Below, one piece after another: positions 1 through 13,554 of a DNA stretch of 64,000 bases. A model generated the notes under the pieces. It did not search any database. It saw only the letters and a program-made list of their open reading frames with translations, and was not told where the DNA came from. Position 1 is the first letter of the stretch; the number at the start of each line of letters is the position of its first letter. A program made the position numbers and the translations under genes. This DNA is from Numida meleagris (lineage: Eukaryota; Chordata; Aves; Galliformes; Numididae): the NCBI RefSeq assembly GCF_002078875.1, contig NC_034415.1:23971381-24035380 (forward strand), in the 5' to 3' direction.

Positions 1-3000
1 ACAAAACAAATAATTGTACAATGTTAAAATTGTTGCAACGTCTTACAAACAGGAGACAAGAACAAACCTCACTGAAGGAACACCAGATTTCTGGAATGAA
101 AGCTCAGGTCTTCTCATGTGCCGAGGCTTCTGAGACCTTTTCCATGTATGTCACAGACATTTCAACAGAGCATTTACAGAAATTCAAACTGTTTTCACAG
201 AACTCCCAAGCTCTCACACATGACGCTTCACCCTCTTCAGCAGACACGGAAATTTGCTCAGAGGTTGGAAATAGTTTGTATTTCTAACCCTGACCTGCCT
301 TAGGACCAAAAAAGAGAAAGACAAGCTCAAGAAACCAAATGTCCCTCTACGTCTAGTACGTGACACTGGGGTGAGGAGAATTTGGGGAGGGTTTTTTTTA
401 ATACCTGATTACTCACAGGCAAGATCTATGAGAATCTAATAAAGTTTTGGTATAGAAGACTTGAAATGAAGAAAACATTTCTGAAAAGAAAGATTTGAAA
501 ACTGAAAGGAACTACTCCCTTCCCAGCCTCTTCTTTACAGAGGGAACACTGTGAAATGAGATTATTGAGTATTTACACAGTATCATCTACAGCTTTGATT
601 ACAATCCGAACAGGGTTCCTAATTAAAAAAAAAAAAAAAAAAAATCACGTTAACATGATCCAAGCAGTGTTTGCCAGCCTCTTCTTAAAGAGCAAAGGGT
701 CCTTTAAACAAGGAAACAAACCAAAGACTACATATGTTTTTGAAGGAAAATGAAATAAAATCCAAGGACCAACCCAATGGTTTTATTCAAAGCAATCAAA
801 AGTTTAGAACATGCAAGCTAACTGCTTTCTAGTTATATTCTCCTATGCTTGTTTCCTTGCTCACGTATGTAAGAATGCATCTTTGACATTTTCATTGGTT
901 TAGGCTCCATGTTAGTTTAAAGTAAGTTGCTTAGCCAATCACCTTCTGCTGTCTAACAGACCACTTGCAGGATCAAGGCCAATTGAGAGGCACAAGATCA
1001 ACTGCAGCCTGCCCTTACAGGAAGGTCACGTAAAATAAGTGTCCTGGTGGCAATGCATCCAACACTTCCCTACACCATCTGAGGCATCAACTGATGCCAC
1101 TGCTAAAAGCCACTGGTAGAAGCAGTTGGGATTTGGTGGGACCAAAGACACCAGGCTACCATGTTGCTGTCAGAGATGACCTTACCTCCTTGAAGCAAAT
1201 TACTGAGGTGACAAAGAAGCACTCTTATTCTGCATTCCACCAACTAAGAATCTTAATTTCCTCCATAAGTATTAGTTGTTGGAGTTTTTTGTGTGTATTT
1301 TTTCCCTTAATAGATGGATGTGCACGCCACTATATGGAAAGCCATACCACACTTACAACTACCTACAGATATGTGCATTCCACAGAGTCTTCAGCATAGA
1401 AAATATACAAAAAGGGAAGAAATATCTGCTTTACCTGAGATTAAGGCATTCAAAAGTAAATAATAACAATGGATTTATTAATCATGCTTTAAGAATAGCT
1501 GGTCATCTTTGCCACTGCTTAGCTGCACAAAACTTCCATGAAATACACAGCATTCATCTGGGCTTACTCAAGGATACAGAAATGTCACCTGGGAGCTGCA
1601 AAACAGCTGGAAACATAGAGAACAAGGAGATTATAGTATTTTTGCAAGCAGGGATCTGATGTAATATTAAATAAATTAAAGGCTTCCAAAAGGGACTTCT
1701 GCAGGTCTTTGTAAAACAGCAGCTTGCATACAATTTAATTGTCTCCTACTACAAGAGGTTAATGCTGCACAAGAAACCTGCAACTCCTGTATTTCCTGAA
1801 GAACAGGTACCACAGTTCGCTTGCACCAGGGGGAGCCTGTCTACCAACAGTACTTGTCACCTCCAAGCTTCCTTTTTCCTCAGCTCTTCTGGCAGCACCA
1901 TTCTGAGTGCTGTCCAGGCTACTCAGCATGGTAAAAGCAAGAATTAACTAACTGAGCTGAACACATCTGACAGGACACCAAGATGCAGAAGACATCTGTC
2001 TAAAAACAAAATTTGAAATTGAAAAAAAAAAAAGGGAAATAAACCTCCAGTGCCCACATGATTGTTCATTTGAACACAGAGAAAAATCACAGAATCATAG
2101 AATGGTTTGAGTTGGAAGAGACTTTTAAGATCACCTAGTTCCAAACACCCTGCTATGCTATAAAAGCATAGATATTTGCATGTTCCTAACAGTGAAAGTC
2201 CTTCAGATGTTGGACTTCACCATTCCAACAGTAAGTGCTGTCAAATCTGTACCGCATTCAGTATGCAAGCCAAAAGTAAAGAAAACAGTAGGTCAACAAT
2301 AAAAAAAGAGAAGGGGTAAATGTGATGAACATGGTCACAGTCACGTGTAGTTCTGGTTCTGTGGCCACTGAAATACAGACAGCTTAGAATGAAACAAGAG
2401 CTGACAGGCATATGACAACACTGCCCCACATTTAAGGGAAAGAAATGGCCCTGTGCCAAACAAATTAATCACCTAGTTTCTGGGTGTAGACTAATTTAAA
2501 TCAATTTTTTTTAAAAAAACATACAAAAAGATACATCAATGTTTGTGCAGGGCAAATCAGTTGGAAGAATAAAAAGGACAAAACTCATCTCCAGTGTTTT
2601 TAGTTCTTACCAGCTTGTACTGAGATTTACTATGCATTATAACAAAAGAACTAAGTTAATGGTTAGAAAGCAGCAAAAGACATAAATAATGGACAGTTGC
2701 TAACTGTCAAGAAGGAGCAGACCATCTTCTGACCAGGAATTCCATCCAAAATGGCATTTCCAACAGAAACGGAGAAGAAATATTCTAAAGCCCTCTCTCA
2801 CTTTTCTCAGTTCAAGCTTTTCTTGTCTTTTTTTTTTTTTTTAACTTCTTTCTTTCCAAAAGACATCGCACAGAAGAAAATATAAGAATAAAGTGTAAAC
2901 AAAATGGATACTTCTATTAAAAAACTAAACCAAACCAAACAATCTTCTGTATAATTTATACATTAAAACAAAAAACAGAAAATGCTACAGTTGAAGCTTT

Positions 3001-6000
3001 TAAAAAACAGATGTTCAAAATGTACAATTTTCTCGTTCCAAGATATAAAAACGGTTTTTTGTCAGCTGATTCTTGGAAGCTAAATTAGAAAGAAACTGCA
3101 AGTCATCACATTTCCAGGTGCACTAAACTGCTGGTTTCACTGAAATTATACTGTGCTTTGAACACAGAATAACACAGCTAAGCACAGCAGGAAGGCACAA
3201 AGGCCATTTTAAGAGTTTATTATGAAAAGAAAACAGATTTCTGTAAGGTTTTTTTTAATATATTATTATACACACAATGTTTACAGTGAATTGAATGTGG
3301 GATAACCCCACCTTTATTTTGATTAAATTTATTTTCCTCTTAAAGTGTTATGCTAAGCAGTACCCACATCACCATATCTATTGGAAAAACTGAAATAAAA
3401 GCAACTGAAGGAGTAACAACAGAAACACTCATATGGAGAAAAGTAGAAAAATCAAAGAGTGAATCCTGTTCTTTTTACAAAAAAATCTGTTTTGAAGTTT
3501 ATCATACAAGAATTCTGTTCTGACTAGATTTAACGTACAGATTCAGGCATCTGATATTAGGACAGCAGAGAGTTACCACATTTGTAGTAACTTCATATAC
3601 ACCAAGGTCTGTATCACATAGGGCCAAGAAGCAGATTAGGAATTTTTGTATTAATAGGTCATTTCCCTTATGTACCATCAGAAACAATTCAAAAAAAACC
3701 ACATACTTGGGATTTTTCATACTTTTTTTCCCTTTATACAAAGTTTAAAAAACATTCATATTTTCATTCTTACCTTCAAATGTCAAAACAGAAGGTCATC
3801 GTTTGAATGAGCAAACTATTAAGCCATCAAAGTTTACAGCACATAGAAATTCCTAACTTTTGCTTCCTCAGGTGTTAAAATTTAGTGTAAATTGATTGAT
3901 TGATCTCAGGGAAACAACACTTGGAAAGTGACAAACCAGCTCTCCCAGCAGGCTTAAGAGATGCTGGATCCATTTACTGAAGAAGAGTTTCACAGAGATA
4001 AAGACCTAAAGAAATCACCGCGTTATCTACGTCATTTTTCTATATTTCACAGAACACCTCTAACATTTCATCACTTGGCCTTAAATAAGCCCAGTAAATA
4101 GGTTACAGTGTTCCAATACATAAAAAAAAAAAAGTAAAATGCTATTTGCAGCAGACCACCATAAAGGTCAAGTCATATGCAGCACAAGGAAACCAGTTAT
4201 TGGCAAGATTAGACTTCATGATCCCATCAAGCAATTCATATGTTGTTATTACAGGCAAATTCCTCTGCAGTAATCTCATTATCAATTTGATTTTGAGCAC
4301 TTGAAACCTAGCAATACAATGTTTATGAGTAGCAGCTCCCTGTATCACTTCAAACAGCTACAAATGTGATTTCAACACCATAAAACATACACAACTCAGA
4401 TTTAAATCCAATGTGTTTAGTTCCAAGTAGAACATAATAATGTCTCTAGACATCCCACATTAAGGAAGATAAATGAAGACTGAGGAGGTGTGAATAGGAC
4501 AGAAGTAGGATCTTTACAAGTTCAAAAACAGCTGATGTTTCCATTCAAAAATGAAAAGAAAAAAATAACTCAGATGCATTCTTAATTTAAAAAAATAAAA
4601 GGCTGCCAGAAAACTAAACCAAGAAAGAAGTTCCTTAAAGCTCACTCGGGCCTGGATTGTTGGTTTGTTTAGTTTAAAAAGGTAAAGCCTAATGTAAAAA
4701 AAAAAAAAAAAAAATGCAAAAACACATCAACACTCACCCAAGTTACAGGAGAGAGATGGGTGACTTTTTAACTCTTGTACTAAAATCTAATAACAGGACC
4801 AGAAAAAAAAAAAGTATGAAGAAAATAAGCAGTATGAATATTGCATCAGGGCAAACAAAGAAATTCTCAAAACTACGTAAAAATACATTTGTAGTGTGAG
4901 GCTTGTTGCATATACTTTTTCATATTTTCCATCTCAGCTAAAAAGTTTCAGGACATTTTGGTTTAATCAAAAACAAAGTCTTCCCTCCTCCCCAGTTTCT
5001 TGGTACTGGTTCTGTACTTGACCACTGAATCACAAGGCAGGGAGGCGCAACACAAGCACACACAAAAGATCTACGCAGTAAGCACGTAAAGAATTATTAT
5101 TTTACAATTTCATTCTACTCTTTCAAAATAAGTCCCTAGGTTTCTCATACATCGTGAACTTTTTGCATGTGCTGTTCTGATTTTTGACATGCTAAAATCC
5201 CTTGCCTAACAAGATGTTTGATTCTCTCAAGGTAGAAACTCCTTCTCTTCTTACATTCTGCCTCCAAATTTCTTTTGTCTTCTCTCCTCTTTCTTTACTC
5301 TTCTGCACAATTTCGCATCCACTCCCTTTTCTACAAGAAGTCTGTTCTTAATAAGAGAGAGCCAGTGTTCTATTAATGACTGGAGCTTAGGGCGTTTTTG
5401 TCACTTCTACCCACCTTAATCCATTTCTTCCACCACTTACCATTGCCTTTTTGTAGACACTTTCCTGAAGTACCTCTTACATCCCCAGCCTTTTTTCCTT
5501 TCTTACTTTCCACGTCTTTTTTCAGTGTGCATTTTTGGGATATTACTTCTTTTCCCACTACCTTCTACTTCTAGATCATTTAATCATCTCCAATAAGATG
5601 AAGTATGTAAAGGTATTATCATAGCTGTAAATACTCCACTCCCTTTCGCTCATTCTGGAGTCTCAAAGTAAATAATAAAGCAAATCCTCTTAATCGTTCT
5701 TAACATTTCTCATCACAGTTCTTTCATTCAGCATTACCTGCAATCATTTATCGTAACACATACAACTTTACAAGGCCCCCAAAATCATATCCAATTGATT
5801 TAATGCAACACATTAAGAACCTTACAATCCGGAAAGAATGCATAACACTATTCCTTGCCTTCACATAACAAACACTTCAACTTGCAAAACAGCCCAGCCC
5901 ACACTGTGTCACAACAAACTACTATGACTAAGGATGTTTTAAATCACACCATTCTGCTAACACACAGTTGTGTTTTCTTGTTTAAAGACACTAATGACTA

Positions 6001-6259
6001 AAATTTTAAATTTACACTTTTGCATATGGTTTGTGGCCTGTTACAGTCTCATGGTTTAAAGTTAGTATTGGCCAAAGTATACCAAGTCTTTATTTTGCAA
6101 CATGTCATGATATAAGCAAGAATTAGAAAAAAAGCCTGCACGTAACTTGCTTCCCTCAGCCATAAAAGATATATACAACCCTGAAATGAAGACAATTCCT
6201 GTCTCAGCAAAATGGCACACCAGTGTTCATCTGACAAGTCATTCTCTTAGAATACTTAC
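1..6259 (-). other. FAF1: FAF1 intron 2 (partial, runs off the left edge)
   Basis: AT-rich sequence downstream, on the minus strand, of FAF1 exon 2. The donor is good: read on the minus strand the exon ends in GTG followed by GTAAGT. The next FAF1 exon should begin with codons for A-A-I-N-G-V; I looked for that on the minus strand and did not find it, so exon 3 lies outside the window. The interval contains one short CR1 3' fragment near 2.1 kb and several homopolymer tracts, for example A-runs near 625-644 and 4698-4714 and a T-run near 2829-2842. The short open frames here look like chance frames. I see nothing else supportable. Confidence 0.8.
2087..2160 (-). mobile_element. CR1 LINE, 3' end fragment
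   Basis: The run starts with tandem ATCACAGAATCATAGAATGG followed by a TTGGAAGAGAC-type segment. This is the reverse complement of the usual 3' terminus of chicken CR1, so the element points to the minus strand. Similarity fades after about 2160, although weakly CR1-like sequence may continue to about 2235. It is a severely 5'-truncated copy, typical for CR1, lying in FAF1 intron 2. Confidence 0.85.
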
Positions 6260-6328
6260 CACTAAATCCCAGTTATTTTGTTCAAGCAAAGTTATAGCTT
6301 CATCGATATTTTCTATACCAGTACATGC
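6260..6328 (-). CDS. FAF1: FAF1 coding exon 2 (N-terminal UBA domain)
   Basis: Read on the minus strand this 69-nt exon is preceded by a pyrimidine tract and TTTCTAG acceptor and followed by a GTAAGT donor. It encodes 23 residues, ACTGIENIDEAITLLEQNNW followed by DLV, in phase 0 at both ends. From memory this matches vertebrate FAF1 residues 16-38 essentially exactly. FAF1 (Fas-associated factor 1) is a UBA/UBX protein that binds polyubiquitylated clients and the p97/VCP ATPase, and acts in ubiquitin-proteasome turnover, Fas death signalling and NF-kappaB control. This exon supplies most of the UBA helices that contact ubiquitin. Its splice partner is the 45-nt exon at 22135-22179, which also ends in phase 0. 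Remaining exons lie beyond the left edge. Identification is secure. Confidence 0.96.
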
Positions 6329-9300
6329 CTAGAAAGAAAAAGAAGCAGTAAACTGAATTAAAAGCATTGATCGAAGTAAGCTTACAATTAATTTCAGTAG
6401 CATGACAGGAAACGTATAGGTTTTTGATTTCTGCTAGGAGACCTTTAACCACCACAGATTTGAGTAGAATTCCCTCTTCCACCAAAGGACTCGTGTAACC
6501 TTGAACAAGCCACATAAGGAAGCAAGACAAAGTAGTTATTGGCAAAATTAGGACAACAGTGTCGTCTCAAAAAGGCGTTTTGAGAATTTTACGTTCAAAA
6601 TTCTGAAACACTCACGCTCCCTTAAAAGGGACCACAAAATTTTTTTAAATGGTAAGCCTAGGGTGGTTGAAGTACTTTGTCTCAAACCAAAAGCAGCTCT
6701 ACTGCCTCCACCAACACCTTTTACCCCTACACACTGTGGCTGTTACACAGCTCTGCTAAGTGGAGAAAAAGGTGACAAGTGAGACTTTTTGCTCAATCTG
6801 GTACAGATGAGGAACATTGTGAAACTATTTAAAATGAAGTCTATACAGTGAAACATTTCCTTTCAGATAAAATGCCTGAATGTTGTTCCAGCACTATACT
6901 CTGGCTTTATGTAGTTCAAGAAATCTAATACAACAGCAACTCTAAAGTAGTGGTAAAATTCATCAAAATAGTACTGTAAATTGAGCTCAGCTCCAAACAC
7001 AGGAGAGCACCCTGCTCTTTTTTTTTTTTTTTAAACAAGATCTCAGCCATGATCATGTTCCTTCTGTTCCACCATACAGTTAAAACTTTTATACAGACTT
7101 CTTTCAATACATTTACATAAACTATATTTTAAAAATACATTATTTTAACAGCAATAGAACAGAGTCAGATAGCAGGAGCAAATAGAGCAGTTCCTTCAAT
7201 TCCAAAGACTTACTGCTTTCCTTTAAGCATTAAAAGAGAAACAGCAGAGGAGGGAGAACAGAAACAAGTACTTAAAGCCATCAGGCCGTACTGAAACTGA
7301 TGCTGACAGCTCTGCTGCAATATACTCTGACTCTGATAAACTTTCACCAAAGTGACAGTCTGAGGTTCCACTGACAACAAAGTGAAATACACTTAAAGTC
7401 TGGACATTTTAAAAAACAATGTTGAGATTTCACTTTCCAGATTGACTATTTTTGTTAGTTGCCAATAAAAAGGAAAAACATTTTGGAATTACAACGGATG
7501 AATGAAGGCTACTCATTAATGTAAACCACAAAGACGATGTTTTAAAATCTTCCTTAGCACGCTTTAATGTCACAGTTGCAGCAGACTATGATTTCAGAAA
7601 AACATTTCAGCATGGAGGAGGAGAATTGATTCAGACACTACAAGCTGTCAAACACAAATTTCTGTCTCAACTCATGCTCCATCACTGGCCTAAACATGAG
7701 TAAGAAAATGTTTTAAAAAGAGTTTGTTTACTGCATTATAAATTCAAGAAAATCATCTGGTTTGAACCTCAATTATTTTCCCTAAGGAAGAAGCATCCAA
7801 GATAAGGCCTCACTGACAGCCGTGACATCAAGGGCTTCTGGAGGGGGAGATGAGTCCCAGCACAGTCTGGCTGGTACCGGCTTTTGTTTTCCTCTGGAAA
7901 ATACACACAGGGAAGCAGCAGGTTCTGTGAGCCACAAAACTAATAAAGTCTGGTTCCTTATGGGTTTGTGTCTCATTCCTAATTACAAGTGCTGATTTAA
8001 GCTTTTCCAATGACTAGAATATTTATGATGTCTTGTTTTTATGGACTTATTTCCATGTTACCTGGTTGTATTTTCATAAAAACTGGAAGAATTTAATTGG
8101 TACGAGTACATGGGTTCAGAAGTTATTTGCAAGGACATCCGGGCACCATAATCTCGTGTGCATTACTTCTTTAGGAAGCCAGGCTAAGAGTCACAGGGCT
8201 TACTTCTTTACAATACATAAAGCATGGGTTTTACTCATTCTTATGCCTGTCATTCTACCCAAGCAAAAATAAAAATAAAGATAGAATGAGGGAAAAAAAA
8301 ATTGAATTCTAACAGAAATAAGAAAAAAATTCAAGACACTGGAAAGCATACAAACTCTGAAAAGCAAAAGCATACCTTTGTTATTAAGCAAGTAGAGGCA
8401 TGACGGAATTTTTTGCTTTAATTCAGAGATTAACTGATTTTTATTCAGATTTATTTTCATAAGAGTCCTGTTTAATAGAAGGCATTAAATATCTCAGAAG
8501 AAAACGCCTACCAGCAAAGTACTAAATCTAAGCAACAACAAGCATGTCCTCCAAGGAAAATCTAAAACTTAAACAAATGACCACAGTAAAGGTAAGACCT
8601 TCCAGGTTTACTGGTTTGCAAACCTTTATACATCAAAAAGAGACCCAGGAATTTAACTGAAGGACAAAGGGGAAGAAAACGTTAGGATGAGTGCGAGTGC
8701 CTTCTCTTCTCTGGATTTCCTCTAAATCTAAAATCGTATTTTTGCCCTTCATAGCAGCTATAGCATTTTTGCAGAGACTGAGCAATGTCTTCTGGGTTTT
8801 CCAGACCACACAAGAGGAAAATGAATGTGAAAATAAATCAACTATTGTTTTTCTACTGAACGCACAAGAACAGATTCTGAAGATAAAACTACTGAATGTT
8901 AAAGTAACTCTCTCAGCACCTTGCTTTTCCAGACCAGGTGTTTCTATCAGCCAGATTTAGATTTTCATTCAGTAAAGTTCCACAGCTCTCCTCCAAATGT
9001 TTTTCACATAACTTTACAGCTTAACCATCACCTTAGTTACTGATGGAGAGCTTACCCTTGCAAAGTTTCACAGTTATCCATTAGGAGGCCTATCTTTTTT
9101 TAATTGGGAAAGTAATTTCAATCACTGTTAAACCAGAAAAACTGAAGTAATCATTAAGGAAATAATTCAACTGAAGGGCAGACAGTTCCAGGCATCCAAG
9201 ACAAACCCAGGAGGTGCTTACAGAAAGCTATAATGCACGGCGGTAGACTCACTCTTCTAATTCCTTGCAGGGTGGTCTGACCTTGGCAGCCCTAACAGCT

Positions 9301-9394
9301 GCATCTGGATTTTGAGAACCTCTGTGACCCCCCCCATCTCACCAGCCAAGGCTTTAGCCTACCTCCACATCACAGGAAAACAGCTGACTTCCCC

Positions 9395-9760
9395 ATCTGG
9401 CAGCAGCTGCTGCTGAAAATGCTCCTCCTGCACCTGCTACAGAGATCCAGGCAGTTGTTACACAGCAAAGCTGGAAGAGACAACTGTTGCTCCCAACACA
9501 GAGAGCCGGGCTGTTACTTCTGCAGAAGCTGGGAGAGCAGCAAACAGCTGTTGCTGGCTTAAATACACAGTTAGGCTACTGCTGCCCTGATAGATAGCTG
9601 GTGGCAGTTGTTGCACAGAAGCTGGGAGCAAATGGTATTTGGCAGCCAGGCAGGACTTGCTATCCCTGCTCACCTGTGGCCTCTCCTCCTCCTCATCAAG
9701 ACACAACACAACAGTCAGAAGTGTCCAGAAAACCAGGTTCAGCCTAGCAGCCACTAACTG
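9395..9760. repeat. Degenerate internally repetitive segment, unclassified
   Basis: Related phrases recur within about 250 bp. One is GGCAGTTGTTACACAGCAAA with GCTGGAAGAG near 9451-9480, another is GGCAGTTGTTGCACAGAAGC with TGGGAGCAAATG near 9602-9633. Between them lie GCAGAAGCTGGGAGAGCAGC and several CAGCTGCTGCTG/AACTGTTGCT-like pieces. This looks like a decayed minisatellite or a fragment of an unidentified repeat. A 98-codon open frame on the minus strand (9458-9754) crosses it, starts with a hydrophobic stretch, and is most simply a by-product of the repeats. I cannot assign it to a family. Confidence 0.4.
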
Positions 9761-10961
9761 GAATGACTTTGATGTCTGCCTCTCTCAGCAATCTGTTGAA
9801 CAACTCTATTTCCTTTGACTACCAACAGTCACTATGTTTTCTCCATGCAGGGACTGCTTCTGCACTAACCCAATCTAGGCTATATGCTCAAACACTTCAC
9901 ACAAGGGGTTCAAGCCTATTAAAATCAGTCGGACAGATGGCAGAGAACTACATCACGCATTGCTCTATCCTGTAAAAGTCAGCTGGGAAAAAAAAAAGCT
10001 CACAGTGCGCCTGACTAACCTCCACATGCACTCTGCAGTCAGCATCCTCATCTGAGCTCCCTGCAGTAACCTAGGGCATACACAAATACAGGTCCATACA
10101 GCAAAAAAGAATGACATTGGAGCCCTAGCTCCAAGCACCCTGAACAGCAAACTCAGACAACAGATCTGCAGGGCAGACTCAAACCAGTTGTCAACTACAG
10201 ATTTTTTCCTCTCACTAACATCACATCCATCTGTCTCAGAGTAAAACTAAACTACTGTCATTCAGTCCAATGCCTGTTCCTCAGATACTGAAACAACTGA
10301 TGCAGACTCTCCTGTGCTGGATGAAAAAGGGGAAAAGAGCTTTCAGCCATCAGCATTTCATTGCAGCTGTAGCTCAGTCCATCTTCTTAACATGTACCCA
10401 AAACTGCAATACCCAGGGAAATCACTCCATTAAGGCACCAAAAGGTTCAACAGGTGATGTCACCTGGGAGGATTTCATCCTTTGAGATCCGCTACAAAAC
10501 ATCACGAAGGCAGCCTAATTCATCTCCATCCACTGCAGCTGCACAGACAGCACCCTAGGAAATGATTACTTTTAAAAGCATCCAATAATTTTTTATTACT
10601 GGATTTAGCGATACAGCTGGAGCTCTCTCTGCTTTATAAAGATATATGAGTTTCTAAAGAGAAATCAAAACCACTGGCAAAGAACAAATATCATTAAAAT
10701 CAATTCGCTGTCCCTTCAGTAACTTACTCTTTAAAAGATAAGAGACTAGGAGCATGAAAAACTCTTTTCAGGTGCAGGCAATAGATCTGCTAGAAAGAAA
10801 GGCAGAATTCTCAAGGGCAGCAGCTAAGAAAACCTCAGAGCTGTTCTTAATAGCATCAGAAATAACAGCAATATCCTTCTTGTCTGTCTCCTCGTGTACT
10901 TTGCCCTCCAATAAAACCAAAATTCAGCTTGCTGTTTTACTGACTCCTTCAGTCACAACCA

Positions 10962-11425
10962 GGCAGGTCAGTTCACGAACGCACTTCAGCTTCCTGTCGG
11001 GTTTTGTACATCTCCAAAGACAGCCTACAGCCTCCCTGGACAGCTTGCTCCAGTGCCTGGTCACCATCAATGGAAGGATTTTTTCCCTATATTTAGCTAT
11101 AATTTCCCTTGATGCAACCTGTAGCCATTACCTCTCGTCCTTTCACTCTGTTACACCAATAGACATAGGATTCTATACTGCCTACTGCCCACTGTAGAGA
11201 TGGAAGAGCAGCTAGAACCCCCTTAGCTATTTCTTCCAGGCTGGGCACAACCAGCTCCTTCTCACCCTTCACAAAACAAGCTCCAGCCTCCTCTCCACCT
11301 AGGTGGCTCTCTGTTTGGTCATGGCAGGGAATGTGCCAAACTGTGAGCAGTGCCTCAGTATCAGCGCTCTCCCCAGTACTGAGGAGAGGGGAAGAATTAT
11401 TCCCCTTGGTCTCCTGTCCCACCAC
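10962..11425 (-). mobile_element. CR1 LINE fragment, older copy without its 3' tail
   Basis: Phrases typical of CR1 read in reverse complement are present: CTCCCTGGACAGCTTGCTCC, CAGTGCCTGGTCACC, then a TTTCCCT and CCTCTCGTCCTTTCAC region. Further right, AGTACTGAGGAGAGGGGAAG followed by CCTTGGTCTCCTG corresponds to the CR1 segment normally lying further 5' in the element. The octamer tail expected at the left end is absent. The copy is diverged and its ends are approximate. It carries an open frame of 147 codons on the plus strand that overlaps it and is not a gene. Confidence 0.75.
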
Positions 11426-11574
11426 GTAGCAACTACTTCTACTGGAAGAATCCGTAATTCCCTTTCTAAGCATTCCTACATTCCACATTCAGATCCTAAC
11501 AACTGGGATTTGTTGGTACCTGGGCATCTCTTACCAAAGAGCCCCACCAGCCTCCAAGATTGTGCAGACTGCAA

Positions 11575-11860
11575 CACAGAATCACAGAACCACCAAGGTT
11601 GGAAAAGACCTCCATGATCATCCACTCCAACTGTTCAACTACTATCAATATTTCCCCACTAAACCATGTCCCTTAGTACAATATCCGAACATTTCCTGTA
11701 CACCTCCAGGGACAGTGACTCAACCACCTTCCTGGGCAGCCCGTTCCAGTGCCTGACCACCCTTTCACAGAATAAATTTTTCCTAATATCCAACCTGAAC
11801 TTCCTCCAGTGCAACTGGATGCCATTCCCTCTAGTCCTATCACTAGTTACACAGAGAACA
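11575..11860 (-). mobile_element. CR1 LINE, 3' fragment
   Basis: The left end has ACACAGAATCACAGAACCAC and CAAGGTTGGAAAAGACCTCC, which is a CR1 3' tail in reverse complement. It continues with AGGGACAGTGACTCAACCAC and CCTGGGCAGCCCGTTCCAGTGCCT. The element therefore lies on the minus strand and is 5'-truncated to the right. It sits only about 150 bp from another CR1 fragment in the same orientation, so these are either two insertions or one copy and a neighbour of different age. Confidence 0.9.
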
Positions 11861-12964
11861 ACAAGACATAGGCCCCTGAGTGGTACCCCGTATCACTTCA
11901 ACCCTGCAACAACCCAATCATGCTGATGCAATGAGACTGTTCTTACTATGAGTCATCTGTGGTTATTAAATTAACTTTTACTTCTTTCTAGTTTAGAGAA
12001 ACATTTTAAAAAACATCCAGGCATATCGACTGAGACACAAACTGAAAGGTCACCTACTGCAAGCATCTAAATGAAGAGATAAGAATGCTTCTCTGTTTTT
12101 ACATAACTCGGAAGACCACCTGGTAAAAATGAAGCAGATTCACCAGCTGTTCATTTAACAAAACAAGCAAATACACTTACCAGCATCAGAAATCTGGAAA
12201 ACGTCTGGGCACATGTGCCACGCTCGAGTTTTGCCCGATGCTTTCAACTCCTGCCCCAACTGTTCATACTACTTGAGCACCACATTACGCAAAGTGAGAA
12301 AACATTATTCCCCTTCTACAGAAGGAACGGAGGGTAACAAAAGTGGTATTTCTGAAGGTCACACAAGTCTTTCTACCCGTTAGTTACCAGGCAAACAAGA
12401 GTGAACTTTGCCCACGCTGAGATGACTGCAGACCTCCTGAACAAAGCAAGCAGGGTACAAAGTCTGAGCTGGTAGTATGAAGCTCCAACCATTTCTGAGC
12501 AGAACTAGCTAGCTTGGCACCACATTAACCACATTCAAATGCTTTCCAGCATAATCTGTAGCAAATTCTGCTTCTAGAAAGCCACAGAGGCACAACCCTA
12601 GGAAGTCCATCAGCTAAGCCAAGACATGAACCCCGGTTTCACAAGCCCTATTTTAACACTTTGGCATTTTAGCCACATGTTCCCTGCACTACATACAAAA
12701 AGCAGTGCTCAAACTAAACTAAAAAAGATGCCAAACCAAAAAAAAAAAAAAGTAGCCATTAATTAGTACTCTGGACTACTAAACCCACCTGCCTTTTCTG
12801 AAGGCTGAAGACGTCCTTTTTTTTCCCCACTACAACTGCTATCCAACTACAACTGACTTAGCTCAGATTATCACAATTTTTCCGTGCTTGCTTAATCTGC
12901 AAAAGCCTCTCAGAGAAAGTAAAAACACCAAAATTTCCTGAATCACAGTTGCTCTCACCGTGTA

Positions 12965-13380
12965 CAAGTGCTGCTCCGAAAGTAATGCCTCTTGTTTTAT
13001 TAGGTTGGCACACAGTGTCAGAATTAGACTTTGGTGGTATGGCAGTAGAGGTTGAACCTTCCCACCAATATTCCATTATATTTTGTTGCCATGTGACAGA
13101 TGGCAGAAGAGGAGCAGTCTGACAGAACAACGTCTGACATGGAAGTGTGTATGAAGCAAAGGTGTGGCACTGAATTCCTCCATACAGAAAAAGTAGCACC
13201 CACTAACATTCACTGATGCTTGATGAGCATCTATAGAGACCGAAAATGTACAGCTAATTGTGGCAACTATCTTGAAAAATAGCATTTTGTAGATGAGAAA
13301 TTGCTCTATTAAATAGTTTTACTGTGCTCTTTTGTGGTTTCCATGGAAATAAATAGGAGGCATTACTTTTGGAATGACCT
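12965..13380. mobile_element. Galluhop-type mariner relic (internally deleted)
   Basis: The two ends form a terminal inverted repeat. The left end reads CTGCTCCGAAAGTAATGCCTC (about 12971-12991), and the right end reads GAGGCATTACTTTTGGAATGAC (about 13357-13378), whose reverse complement differs only in the outermost bases. TA dinucleotides flank both ends (12963-12964 and 13380-13381), consistent with the mariner target-site duplication, though the exact outer boundary is uncertain. The length of about 415 bp is far short of an autonomous mariner (about 1.2-1.3 kb), so this is a non-autonomous deletion copy. The AAATAAATAGGAGGCATTAC end is the form I recall for the chicken element Galluhop/Mariner1_GG. 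Confidence 0.85.
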
Positions 13381-13554
13381 ACGTACATTATCATATCAGA
13401 AAAAAATACACATGGAAAACAAGGGTCAGACAAACACTCTGGGTTACTGGGTAGTTAGAAACATCTTTTTCCTCATTGTTTCTAAAGCAATAGAACCTTA
13501 AAAGAAATCGAAGAATGAAGACTATTTTCTAGATAAACACACAAACGAAGAGCA

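Noticed and set aside
10754..11926. Overlapping open frames of 86-147 codons
   Set aside because: They mostly coincide with CR1 fragments read in non-coding frames.
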